From Halapricum hydrolyticum (GTDB lineage: Archaea > Halobacteriota > Halobacteria > Halobacteriales > Haloarculaceae), in the NCBI GenBank assembly GCA_025517565.1, contig JAOPKD010000023.1:1-45156 (forward strand): a stretch of DNA of 45,156 nucleotides, in the 5' to 3' direction. The position numbers and the translations under genes are program-made. The notes beneath the pieces are model-generated. The model searched no databases. It was not told where the DNA came from and worked only from the letters and a program-made list of their open reading frames with translations. Below are positions 23,548 through 30,410 of this stretch, piece by piece. The first letter of the stretch is position 1, and each line of letters starts with the position of its first letter.

Positions 23548-23976
23548 ATGGAGACGACCAGGCGCGCGCTGCTCGCGGGCCTCGCGAGCGGGGTCGCTGC
23601 GAGCGGCTGTCTGCGACGCGATCCCGAACGACCCCCGCGGACGACGGTAACCGAACAGACGCCGCACGGATCCGAGACCCCGACAGGTGCGCTCGAGCCA
23701 ACCGTCGTCGACCGGCAAATCGTCCGCGGGCCGGACGGCAACGTTCGCGTCGATGCGGAAATCGAAAACCCGGGCCCGTCACGATTCGACGGGTACCTGC
23801 ATGCCGAGTTCGAGCGGGAAGGAACGCCCGTCCACTCGGGGACAGCGTTCGAGGTCAGACCGCTCGGTCGCACGACCGTCACGCTGACGGCACCGATCGA
23901 ATACGAAGCCGTCGCGCCGTCTCCGAGCCTTCGACTGGACGTCGCTTCGGTGCCGCCGTCGGAGACCTCGCAGTAA
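23548..23976 (+). CDS. Small Tat lipoprotein
   Basis: A 142-aa predicted lipoprotein. It begins METTRRALLAGLASGVAASG with Cys21, combining a twin-arginine pair and a lipobox. A Thr/Pro-rich linker (about 22-50) leads to one beta-sandwich-like domain of ~90 residues (VVDRQIVRGPDGNVRVDAEI, then NPGPSRFDGYLHAEF, then LGRTTVTLTAPIEYE). This pattern resembles small haloarchaeal surface domains related to FxLD/CARDB-type folds, but I cannot name a family. It diverges from the Bax1-like gene across a 41-bp gap containing a perfect palindrome. Confidence 0.72.
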   Translation: METTRRALLAGLASGVAASGCLRRDPERPPRTTVTEQTPHGSETPTGALEPTVVDRQIVRGPDGNVRVDAEIENPGPSRFDGYLHAEFEREGTPVHSGTAFEVRPLGRTTVTLTAPIEYEAVAPSPSLRLDVASVPPSETSQ

Positions 23977-23983
23977 ATCGCCT

Positions 23984-23998
23984 CGGGGTCAAGCCCCG
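23984..23998. repeat. Hairpin resembling an IS200/IS605 right-end remnant
   Basis: CGGGG (23984-23988) and CCCCG (23994-23998) enclose TCAAG. The string CGGGGTCAAG also starts the multi-hairpin element at 2712. I recall this kind of hairpin followed by GGCATCCGCCTCGTGCCGC-type sequence at the ends of haloarchaeal TnpB-encoding elements; here no transposase gene is nearby, so this would be a solitary remnant. Confidence 0.35.
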
Positions 23999-24147
23999 TG
24001 GCATCCGCCTCGTGCCGCCTGTGAAGGCGCGAGACGCGATCGACCGACTTCCTCCGGGACGGGAGAGCGGTGCGTGCCGCTGTGTTCGGCTGGATCGTGA
24101 CCCACACTGATATGTATTTGGAGGGTAAAACAACCCGCAGAGAGTCG

Positions 24148-24732
24148 ATGTCAGATCCCGACGCACCCGTCGTGCTTATCGTCGAAGACGAACCGGACGT
24201 CGCCGAGACGTACAATCTCTGGTTACAGGACGACTACGAGGTCCGCGTGGCCCAGAACGGCGACGAAGCTCTCGACATGCTCGGCGAGGAAGTCGACGTG
24301 GTCCTGCTGGATCGGATGATGCCCGGTCTATCTGGCGACGAAGTCCTCTCGCGAATCCGCGACAGTGGCTACGAGTGCCGGGTCGCCATGGTGACGGCAG
24401 TCGAGCCGGACTTCGACATTCTCGAGATGGGCTTTGACTCGTATCTCACGAAGCCGATCCGGAGCGAGCAACTCCACGAGACGGTCGAAAACCTCCTCGA
24501 ACGGTCGACATACGACGGACTGCTCCAGGAGTACTACTCGCTGGTCGAAAAACAGGCAACGCTGGAAGCGACCAAAAGTAGCGCGGAGCTGGCCGAAAGC
24601 GAAGAATACGAAGAATTAACGGGGCGGATCGACGAGTTACAGGACAACTTATCGCAGACGTTGGGGGGAATCGAAGACGACGAGGACTTCATTGCGACGC
24701 TGCGGGGGCTTGGCAATGGCGACGAACACTGA
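24148..24732 (+). CDS. Response regulator with HalX domain
   Basis: A 194-aa two-component receiver. Residues 8-125 form a receiver domain with acidic pocket EDE (13-15), phospho-acceptor Asp55 (LLDRMMPG), Thr83 (MVTA) and Lys102 (YLTKPI). The C-terminal 65 residues are helical and match the HalX domain, found almost only in haloarchaea, with no DNA-binding motif. A TATA-like GATATGTATT (24109-24118) lies ~34 nt upstream of the ATG. Its 3' end overlaps the start of the RecA-like ATPase gene by 17 bp, so the two proteins are translated together and probably act together. No histidine kinase is adjacent. Confidence 0.9.
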   Translation: MSDPDAPVVLIVEDEPDVAETYNLWLQDDYEVRVAQNGDEALDMLGEEVDVVLLDRMMPGLSGDEVLSRIRDSGYECRVAMVTAVEPDFDILEMGFDSYLTKPIRSEQLHETVENLLERSTYDGLLQEYYSLVEKQATLEATKSSAELAESEEYEELTGRIDELQDNLSQTLGGIEDDEDFIATLRGLGNGDEH

Positions 24733-25402
24733 TCACACCGGGACAATGTACGATCTCACTAACGTACTCGATATAGACGCACTGGCTTCGGTCAGACCCG
24801 GCTCCTCGATTCTCGTCTCGGGCCCGGCCATGACTGGGAAAGAGGCGCTCGCGTATGACATCCTCGCGGATGGCGTGCGCCAGAACGAGGGGGCTGTAGT
24901 CGTCTCGACGGGAGACCGGGCCGACAATATCATCGCGGACTTCCGCGAGCGGGCCGGATCAGAGTCGTTCCCGCTGGGCGTCGTCGACTGTGTCTCTGAC
25001 GCGTCTGGAGGGGAGACGACCGACAACGGCGTGTACACCCACCACGTTTCGTCGCCGGGCGACCTGACAGGTATCGGGATCGGGATCACCAAGGCGCTCG
25101 AGGGACTCCACGAGAGCGGTGTCGAAGACGGACGCCTCGCACTCTCGTCGCTGTCGACGATGCTGACCTATACCGACCGCAAGACCGTCTTCAAGTTCTG
25201 TCACGTCCTCTCGTCGCGGCTGGACGCAGCGGGCTATCTCGGACTGTTCACGATCGACTCGGGTGCGCACGACGATCAGACGCTTCAGGTCATCAAGCAG
25301 GCGTTCGACGGGATGATCGAGATCCGCGAACGGGACGGCACGCGCGAAGCGCGGGTCGTCGGGCTGACCTCCTCGCCGTCCGACTGGAAACCCCTAGAGT
25401 AG
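24716..25402 (+). CDS. RecA/KaiC-fold ATPase-like protein (DUF7504-like)
   Basis: A 228-aa RecA-superfamily protein. The Walker A-like loop is SGPAMTGKEAL (about 35-45), where the usual Ser/Thr after Lys is Glu. A second strand, AVVVSTGDRADNIIADF, and a Walker B-like region around GLFTIDSGAHDDQ follow. I believe it belongs to the haloarchaeal DUF7504 group found beside signalling genes. Start ATG 24716 overlaps the HalX regulator gene by 17 bp; an ATG at 24746 (MYDLTNVLDID) gives a shorter form with better family-like start and no real overlap. It converges on the DUF5788-like gene with 9 bp overlap. Confidence 0.78.
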   Translation: MATNTDHTGTMYDLTNVLDIDALASVRPGSSILVSGPAMTGKEALAYDILADGVRQNEGAVVVSTGDRADNIIADFRERAGSESFPLGVVDCVSDASGGETTDNGVYTHHVSSPGDLTGIGIGITKALEGLHESGVEDGRLALSSLSTMLTYTDRKTVFKFCHVLSSRLDAAGYLGLFTIDSGAHDDQTLQVIKQAFDGMIEIRERDGTREARVVGLTSSPSDWKPLE

Positions 25403-25825
25403 CTGGTCGATAAAGTTGACCCAGCGGCGGTTGCTTTCGACGTATTCCTCGTGTGCGTGCTGTTTGAGATCGGGTTCGCGGAGACTCTTCAGCGCGGAGA
25501 TCGCCCGATCGATCCCGACGATCGCATCGGCCAGTTCCTCGGCTTCCTCGGGCGAGAGGTCCTCACTTCGGAGCCGTTCTTTCAGGCGGTCGCGCTCCCG
25601 GTTGAGCGTTGCGCGGACTTCCCGAACGCTCTCGCGTTTCTCCGGCGGAACGACGCCCTGTTTCTTCGTCTCCCAGACGAACGACCGCAACGCGATCGTC
25701 TGGTCGTCGATCGTCACCTCCTCTGGGATCTGTTCGCCGATCGTCGCCCCCCGTCTGGAGATCCGGTCGAGAAGTTCCGATCGCCGCTGCTCGGAGACGA
25801 CCTCGTCGTCTGTCTCGCTGTCCAT
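25394..25825 (-). CDS. Haloarchaeal conserved helical protein (DUF5788-like)
   Basis: A 143-aa acidic, all-helical protein with no catalytic motif. It reads as an N-terminal region ending EEVTIDDQTIALRSFVWETK, then helices rich in Arg/Glu (REVRATLNRERDRLKERL, SPEEAEELADAIVGIDRAIS), ending with NRRWVNFIDQLL. I think it corresponds to DUF5788. Long amphipathic helices suggest a helical bundle or coiled-coil dimer. Its stop overlaps the stop of the convergent RecA-like gene. Function is unknown. Confidence 0.75.
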   Translation of the reverse strand: MDSETDDEVVSEQRRSELLDRISRRGATIGEQIPEEVTIDDQTIALRSFVWETKKQGVVPPEKRESVREVRATLNRERDRLKERLRSEDLSPEEAEELADAIVGIDRAISALKSLREPDLKQHAHEEYVESNRRWVNFIDQLL

Positions 25826-25916
25826 GCCCGAACCTGGACCATCCGGCGTAGCCAGTCTTTCGGTTTCCAGCGTGGTCCCGCTGTGATGCCGGATACCTCG
25901 GCAGGCTGGATAGTAG

Positions 25917-25923
25917 CTATTAT
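25917..25923 (+). promoter_or_regulatory. TATA-like promoter element of thyX
   Basis: CTATTAT is centred ~29 nt before the ATG at 25949, fitting a leaderless transcript. Confidence 0.4.
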
Positions 25924-25948
25924 CTCTCCGCCGGTATCGAACGTTGGT

Positions 25949-26692
25949 ATGGACGTTCGTCTACTCGATGCGACCGACGATCCCGAGGAACTGATCTGTC
26001 AGGCCGCCCGCAACGACTACGCCTCGGAGTTCATCGCCGACCAGTCCTTCGAGGAGGTCATGTCGACGATCGACGGCGACTCGCTCGAAGACAAAAAGGA
26101 GACGCTTCTCACACACCTGCTCGAGCACGGCCACTTCGGGCCCTTCGAGCACCCACACGCCACCTTCGCCATCGAGGGCGTCAGCCGCTCGTGTATGGCC
26201 CAGATCACTCGGCACCGCCACGTCACCTTCGACATCCAGTCGATGCGGTACGTCTCTTTCGATGACATCGATCCCGAGGCGGTCCGCGAGGGCGAACTCG
26301 TCGTCTATCCGCCCTCTGCGACCGATCCCGACTGGGTCGGACGCAACCAGGACACCGGACCCGTCGACGAGGAAACCGTCGAGAAGCGCGAGGAGATCTT
26401 CGCCGACACCGTCTCCAGCGCCGTCGAGTCCTACCAGGAACTGCTCGAACTCGGCATGCCGCCCGAGGACGCCCGGTTCGTCCTCCCGATCGGGACGAAA
26501 GTCAACATCGTGATGACGATGAACGCGCGGATGCTGATGCACATCGCCGACATGCGGGCTGCAGCCGATGCCCAGTGGGAAATCCGAGAGATGACCGAAC
26601 AGATCCTCGACCTGGCCGAAGAGTGGGCGCCGATCACCTTCAGACACTACAACGAGCACATGAAAAACCGCAAGAACCGGCTCGCGCCGTGA
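25949..26692 (+). CDS. thyX: FAD-dependent thymidylate synthase ThyX
   Basis: A 247-aa flavin-dependent thymidylate synthase that methylates dUMP with methylene-tetrahydrofolate and reduced FAD. The ThyX motif RHRx7S is present as RHRHVTFDIQS (about 90-100), followed by MRY. HGPFEHP-like sequence (HFGPFEHPHATFAIEGVSR) precedes it, and the nucleotide-binding LPIGTKVNIVMTMNARMLMH lies at about 182-201. Length is normal. The frame extends upstream over unrelated sequence, and promoter spacing supports 25949. It appears monocistronic. Confidence 0.95.
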   Translation: MDVRLLDATDDPEELICQAARNDYASEFIADQSFEEVMSTIDGDSLEDKKETLLTHLLEHGHFGPFEHPHATFAIEGVSRSCMAQITRHRHVTFDIQSMRYVSFDDIDPEAVREGELVVYPPSATDPDWVGRNQDTGPVDEETVEKREEIFADTVSSAVESYQELLELGMPPEDARFVLPIGTKVNIVMTMNARMLMHIADMRAAADAQWEIREMTEQILDLAEEWAPITFRHYNEHMKNRKNRLAP

Positions 26693-26731
26693 TGAGCGAA
26701 CGCAGCGACGGCCCGTTCGATCGCCGGGCAG

Positions 26732-27040
26732 TCACCAGCCGACGGTCGTCGCGTGGACTTCGTACTCGCCGGCCTCGTCGACACCGATAATCGCCCAGTC
26801 GTACTCCAGTTTCTGGCGCTGCAGCCGCCGTTCGAGATCTCGGCAGTTCCCCTCCCGCGTCACGAAACACCGGAACCGCCCCGAGGTCGGAGCGTCGTCC
26901 GGCTCGGGCATCGGCGTCACGTGGACGACACGCCACTTTCGCTCGGCTTTGATCTCCTCGCCGTCACGAGAGACCGTGTACCCGAGGTCGTCGAAAATCG
27001 ATTTCGCCTGCGAGTCGAGACGTGTGGTAACAGTCCCCAT
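26732..27040 (-). CDS. Haloarchaeal conserved protein (DUF7116-like)
   Basis: A 102-aa soluble protein. It begins MGTVTTRLDSQAKSIFDDLG and has alternating beta strands (RKWRVVHVTPMPEPDD, RFRCFVTREGNC, DWAIIGVDEAGEYEVHATTV). I think it is the DUF7116 family but am not certain. No catalytic motif is apparent; the two Cys are not in a metal-binding spacing. A minus-strand TATA-like element at 27063-27073 lies ~28 nt upstream, predicting a leaderless mRNA. It is convergent with thyX. Confidence 0.7.
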   Translation of the reverse strand: MGTVTTRLDSQAKSIFDDLGYTVSRDGEEIKAERKWRVVHVTPMPEPDDAPTSGRFRCFVTREGNCRDLERRLQRQKLEYDWAIIGVDEAGEYEVHATTVGW

Positions 27041-27062
27041 TCAGTGGTCTGGTACTCGTGCC

Positions 27063-27073
27063 AGTATATTAAG
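27063..27073 (-). promoter_or_regulatory. TATA-like element of the DUF7116-like gene
   Basis: CTTAATATACT on the minus strand is centred ~28 nt before the start at 27040. Confidence 0.4.
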
Positions 27074-27113
27074 TCTTGACACGTGACAGCTCCCGGATAG
27101 AACTGACACTGAA

Positions 27114-28112
27114 TCAGAACTTTCCGTCGGTTCTCAATTGATCGACGACGTCGCGAACGCGCTGCACGTCGCTCTGGTCGACGACGAGCGTCCGGTCGTC
27201 GAACGTCGCGATGACGAGATCCTCGACACCGATAGCGCTCACGTGGCCGTCGCTGGCGATGACGTTGTTCGATGCGTCCAGGGCGAGGTACTCACCGAGG
27301 ACAGCATTACCGTCGGCGTCAGCGTCGAGGACGCGTTCGAGCGCGTCCCAGGTGCCCAGATCGTCCCACTCGTAGTCGGCAGGAACGACCGCGATGCCGG
27401 ACGCGGATTCCATGACGGCGTAATCGACGCTGACCGACGGAACGGCCCGGTATCCCGTTTCGGGGCTGTCTTCTTCGAGGGCCGAAACGAGCGGGCCGAG
27501 TTCGGTGTCGGCCGCCGCGTCGAGAAACGATTCGGGCGTCCACGCGAACGTGCCGCTGTTCCAGTAGTAACCGTCCTCGAGATACCGTTTCGCGCGCTCG
27601 CGGTCGGGCTTCTCGGTGAAGGACTCGACCTCGTAGTAGGCCCCCCGATCGGCCCCGGGTTCGACGTATCCGTACCCCGTCGCCGGCCGGTCGGGTTCGA
27701 TGCCGATCGTGACCAGCCGTCCGGTGTCGGTGGCGACGCGGCAGGCCCGGCGTGCCGTCGACTCGAAATCTCCCTCGACGTGGTGATCGCTCGGGAGCGC
27801 GAGCACGACACACGGACCGAGATCCTCGCGGACGCGATGGGTAGCGTAGGCCAGCGCCGGTCCGGTATCTTTCGGCTCCGGCTCGGTCAGTACCGTCACC
27901 GAAGGCACGAGCTCTGTGACGTCGTCGCGAAACGCCGGTCGCGTGAGGACGTACACTTCGTCGGCGAAGCCGGCGCGTTCGACGGTCGCTTCGAGCATCG
28001 ACTGCTCGTCACCGAAGGAGAGAAACTGCTTCGGCCGGTCGCTTCGGGCCGCTGGATACAGTCGCGTTCCGGTGCCGCCGGCCAGCACGACGGCCGCGAT
28101 CGGACGGTCCAT
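27114..28112 (-). CDS. Mannose-1-phosphate guanylyltransferase-like protein
   Basis: A 332-aa sugar nucleotidyltransferase. The motif AAVVLAGGTGTRLYPAARSD then RPKQFLSF (about 5-32) is the GDP-mannose pyrophosphorylase signature. ALPSDHHVEG (metal/nucleotide loop) and the substrate segments TGYGYVEPG and FTEKPDRERA, YYWNSGTFAW match the type-II family. The beta-helix tail is short, without a phosphomannose isomerase domain. It would supply GDP-mannose for N-glycans or lipids. Start ATG 28112 is supported by a TATA-like AATAAAAAT (28134-28142) about 26 nt upstream; an upstream in-frame ATG at 28151 is less likely. It is separate from the other nucleotidyltransferase at 1130. Confidence 0.88.
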   Translation of the reverse strand: MDRPIAAVVLAGGTGTRLYPAARSDRPKQFLSFGDEQSMLEATVERAGFADEVYVLTRPAFRDDVTELVPSVTVLTEPEPKDTGPALAYATHRVREDLGPCVVLALPSDHHVEGDFESTARRACRVATDTGRLVTIGIEPDRPATGYGYVEPGADRGAYYEVESFTEKPDRERAKRYLEDGYYWNSGTFAWTPESFLDAAADTELGPLVSALEEDSPETGYRAVPSVSVDYAVMESASGIAVVPADYEWDDLGTWDALERVLDADADGNAVLGEYLALDASNNVIASDGHVSAIGVEDLVIATFDDRTLVVDQSDVQRVRDVVDQLRTDGKF

Positions 28113-28223
28113 ATCGGCCTGTCCCCCTCCGACAATAAAAATCCACGACAACGCATGGCAGGTTTCTATTTACGTCTGCGCGGACAACGTTGACACGTGC
28201 CGGCCAGACCCGGCTCGATCCCA

Positions 28224-28373
28224 ATGACGTACACGCTCGAAATCAGCGACGACCTCAAAGAGCGGCTCGACACACACACCGAAGAGGGCGAATCCTACGA
28301 GGAGTTCATCGAGGAACTCGTCTCGGTCTACGAGACCGAGGGCGCGTTCCTCCAGGAAGGCTACTCCGAGTGA
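28224..28373 (+). CDS. 49-aa acidic protein (DUF7557-like)
   Basis: ATG 28224, TGA 28371-28373. The 49-aa product starts MTYTLEISDDLKERLDTHTE and continues with an amphipathic helix (SYEEFIEELVSVYETEG). A strand followed by two helices resembles ribbon-helix-helix antitoxin-like proteins, and I believe the family is called DUF7557 in haloarchaea. No toxin gene is adjacent, so a toxin-antitoxin role is not supported here. It may bind DNA as a dimer. A short gap separates it from the convergent DUF7091-like gene. Confidence 0.75.
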   Translation: MTYTLEISDDLKERLDTHTEEGESYEEFIEELVSVYETEGAFLQEGYSE

Positions 28374-28392
28374 TCCACTCGAGGACCAGTGC

Positions 28393-28677
28393 CTACCACG
28401 TCTCGATCCGGCCGTCGCGGATGTCTTCGAGACAGCCCTCACAGTCGGGATGACCGCCTTCGAAACACGACGGTTTCCCGTCGCCGTCGACCGGGACAGC
28501 ACGCCGCTCGGCATAGCGACGGCAGACGAGACGCGCGTTCCCCTCGTCGTCGACCGGGAGATCGACGGCTGCGGCGTGTTTCGCTCGCCGGTAGGCGTCC
28601 TGCGCCTGGCCGACTTGCTCGCCCGCGGACCGGAGTTTCGCCCGCAGGAACCGTTCGAGCCGACCGTCCTCGTCCAT
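28393..28677 (-). CDS. Small Cys-rich haloarchaeal protein (DUF7091-like)
   Basis: A 94-aa protein. A helical N-terminal half (EDGRLERFLRAKLRSAGEQV) is followed by a Cys/His cluster: VCRRYAERRAV, then CFEGGHPDCEGCLEDI, with at least four Cys and one His in metal-binding-like spacing. I believe it is DUF7091. A zinc-stabilised fold is likely, function unknown. Start ATG 28677 matches the conserved part; an in-frame start at 28701 adds eight residues. Upstream lies the divergent acetyltransferase gene. Confidence 0.73.
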   Translation of the reverse strand: MDEDGRLERFLRAKLRSAGEQVGQAQDAYRRAKHAAAVDLPVDDEGNARLVCRRYAERRAVPVDGDGKPSCFEGGHPDCEGCLEDIRDGRIETW

Positions 28678-28773
28678 ACCCGGACTCGGCACGCCGGACA
28701 CATAGGCCTTCTCCGAACGGTGTCACAACGCGTCCCAAGCACCCGTACCATTTTGACACAGTCGGGTGTTTGC

Positions 28774-28794
28774 CCTGTCACGGACGGTGACAGG
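28774..28794. promoter_or_regulatory. Perfect palindrome next to acetyltransferase start
   Basis: CCTGTCAC (28774-28781) and GTGACAGG (28787-28794) flank 5 nt, ending one base before the ATG at 28796. No clear TATA box is seen at leaderless spacing. It could be an operator over the transcription start or a hairpin covering the start codon. Confidence 0.5.
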
Positions 28795-28795
28795 T

Positions 28796-29377
28796 ATGCC
28801 AGGACCGCTCTTCATCGAGGGCAGCCGGATCGATCTCAGAACTGTCGAACGTGACGACGTCCCCTTCCTGCAGCGGTGGGTCAATCACCCGGACGTACGT
28901 CGATACGTCGACAACTTCCGAACGCCATACAGCCGGGAGGAGTACGAAGAAGAGATTTTCGAACCGTACGACACCAGCGAGGACGGCGCGACGGCACTGA
29001 TCTGCCATCATGAGTGGGACGGCGACGACCTCGGTGGATCCGACGACGGCCCGACAGCGGTCGGTTCCGTACAGCTGTATCCGGTCAGGGACAGTTCGGG
29101 GTGGGCGAACCTCGCCTACTGGGTCGCCCCACCGGCACAGGGTAACGGATACGCGACGGAAGCCAGTGAGCTGTTCGTCGAGTACGCGTTCCGTGAACTG
29201 GGCCTCCACCGGGTCACTGCACGAGCGCTGGCACCGAACGAAGCCTCCTGTCGCGTCCTCGAACGGCTCGGATTCACCCACGAGGGCACCCAGCGCGAGT
29301 GCGCCGTAGTCGACGGCGAGTACGTCGACCAGCGCCTCTACGGCCTGCTCCGGACGGAGTGGAACAGCGAGCAGTAG
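28796..29377 (+). CDS. GNAT acetyltransferase (RimJ/RimL type)
   Basis: A 193-aa GNAT protein. It begins PLFIEGSRIDLRTVERDDVP, and the acetyl-CoA loop is VAPPAQGNGYATEAS (about 112-126). The C-terminal ARALAPNEASCRVLERLGF then HEGTQREC is the typical RimJ/RimL alpha4-beta6-beta7 region. The substrate amine is unknown. A strong 8+5+8 palindrome ends one base before the ATG, suggesting local control. It lies upstream of the rpa operon in the same direction with 99 nt between, and rpa has its own promoter. Confidence 0.87.
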   Translation: MPGPLFIEGSRIDLRTVERDDVPFLQRWVNHPDVRRYVDNFRTPYSREEYEEEIFEPYDTSEDGATALICHHEWDGDDLGGSDDGPTAVGSVQLYPVRDSSGWANLAYWVAPPAQGNGYATEASELFVEYAFRELGLHRVTARALAPNEASCRVLERLGFTHEGTQRECAVVDGEYVDQRLYGLLRTEWNSEQ

Positions 29378-29381
29378 GGTG

Positions 29382-29418
29382 GTTTTCACTTTCACCCCGG
29401 GCGCCGAGGGTTTATAAG
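29382..29418 (+). promoter_or_regulatory. rpa promoter with TTTCACTTTCAC upstream motif
   Basis: TTTTCACTTTCACCCCGGG (29383-29401) sits 9 nt before a TATA box TTTATAAG (29411-29418). The start of transcription should be near 29440, giving a leader of ~36 nt, unusual among the leaderless genes here. The upstream motif recurs before the 48-aa zinc protein gene (1081-1100, minus). I recall such a motif being linked to UV induction in Halobacterium. Confidence 0.55.
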
Positions 29419-29440
29419 TGATGGCGACCAACTGTCGGAT

Positions 29441-29467
29441 GTCTCCCGTCGAAAACAGAGCGGAGAC
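29441..29467 (+). promoter_or_regulatory. Hairpin in the rpa 5' leader
   Basis: GTCTCC (29441-29446) pairs with GGAGAC (29462-29467), with a 15-nt A-rich loop, at the very 5' end of the predicted rpa leader and ending 9 nt before the ATG. A single-strand-binding protein could in principle bind this loop to control its own translation; this is speculative. Confidence 0.35.
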
Positions 29468-29476
29468 AGTGAGACC

Positions 29477-30409
29477 ATGACCGATTTGCGTACCCACGCG
29501 GAAGAGATACACGAGCAGTTTTCCGACCAGCTCGAGATCGACGTCGAAGACGTCGAGAGCCGACTCGACACGCTGGTCAACGAATACAAGGTCCCCCTCG
29601 AGGAGGCACGCCGGAGCGTCACGAACGGCTACCTCGACGAGGCGGGCATGGAGCGAGACGATCTCGGCGGTGGCGGCGGCAACGAGCACGTCGAGCTCGC
29701 CGACATCGACACGGCCGAACAGTGGGTCGACGTCACTGCGAAGGTCGTCGACCTCTGGGAGCCCCGGAGCGACTCCATCGCACAGGTCGGCCTCCTCGGT
29801 GACGAGTCCGGGACGATCAAGTTCACCAAATGGGCCAAATCCGACCTGCCCGAACTCGAGGAGGAGCACGTCTACGACCTCGGCAACGTCGTGACTGACG
29901 AGTACCAGGGCAACTACTCGGTCAAACTCAACCGGACGACGACGATCGAGGAAGTAGAGGAAGACATCGAGGTCGGCGACGACACCCGGACCGTCGAAGG
30001 CGCGCTGGTCGACATCCAGAACGGTAGCGGGCTGATCAAGCGCTGCCCCGAGGAGGGCTGTACGCGCGTCCTCCAGAACGGCCGCTGCAGCGAGCACGGA
30101 GAGGTCGACGGCGAGTTCGACCTGCGGATCAAGGGCGTGCTCGACGACGGCAACGAAGTCCAGGAGATCATCTTCGACCAGGAGGCGACCGAGGAGTTGA
30201 CCGGGATCGAACTGGAGGAGGCCAAGGACATGGCCATGGACGCGCTGGACACGACGGTCGTCGCCGACGAGATGCGCGCGGCCACGCTCGGCCGGTACTA
30301 TCGCGTCACCGGGCCGACGCTGGGACGGTACGTCCTGGTGAACGACCTGGAGATCTTAGACGAGCCGGTGGATGCAGAACAGGCGCTGATCAAAGCGAGG
30401 TCGATCTAA
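29477..30409 (+). CDS. rpa3: Replication protein A (single-stranded DNA-binding protein)
   Basis: A 310-aa archaeal RPA that coats single-stranded DNA in replication and repair. An N-terminal helical region (1-60) precedes an OB fold (about 70-165; VDVTAKVVDLWEPRSDSIAQ, then GTIKFTKWAKSD). A zinc finger follows with CPEEGC and CSEH (CX4C...CX2H, about 193-211). A second OB-type region makes up the C-terminus. Size and the single-OB-plus-zinc layout fit the Rpa3 type of Haloferax rather than longer Rpa1/Rpa2. The next gene, one base downstream, is its usual RPA-associated partner. The promoter carries a possible damage-response motif. Confidence 0.9.
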   Translation: MTDLRTHAEEIHEQFSDQLEIDVEDVESRLDTLVNEYKVPLEEARRSVTNGYLDEAGMERDDLGGGGGNEHVELADIDTAEQWVDVTAKVVDLWEPRSDSIAQVGLLGDESGTIKFTKWAKSDLPELEEEHVYDLGNVVTDEYQGNYSVKLNRTTTIEEVEEDIEVGDDTRTVEGALVDIQNGSGLIKRCPEEGCTRVLQNGRCSEHGEVDGEFDLRIKGVLDDGNEVQEIIFDQEATEELTGIELEEAKDMAMDALDTTVVADEMRAATLGRYYRVTGPTLGRYVLVNDLEILDEPVDAEQALIKARSI

Positions 30410-30410
30410 C

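Noticed and set aside
28224..28677. Toxin-antitoxin pair (49-aa protein with the Cys-rich neighbour)
   Set aside because: The two genes converge instead of forming an operon, and the Cys-rich protein has no toxin motif.
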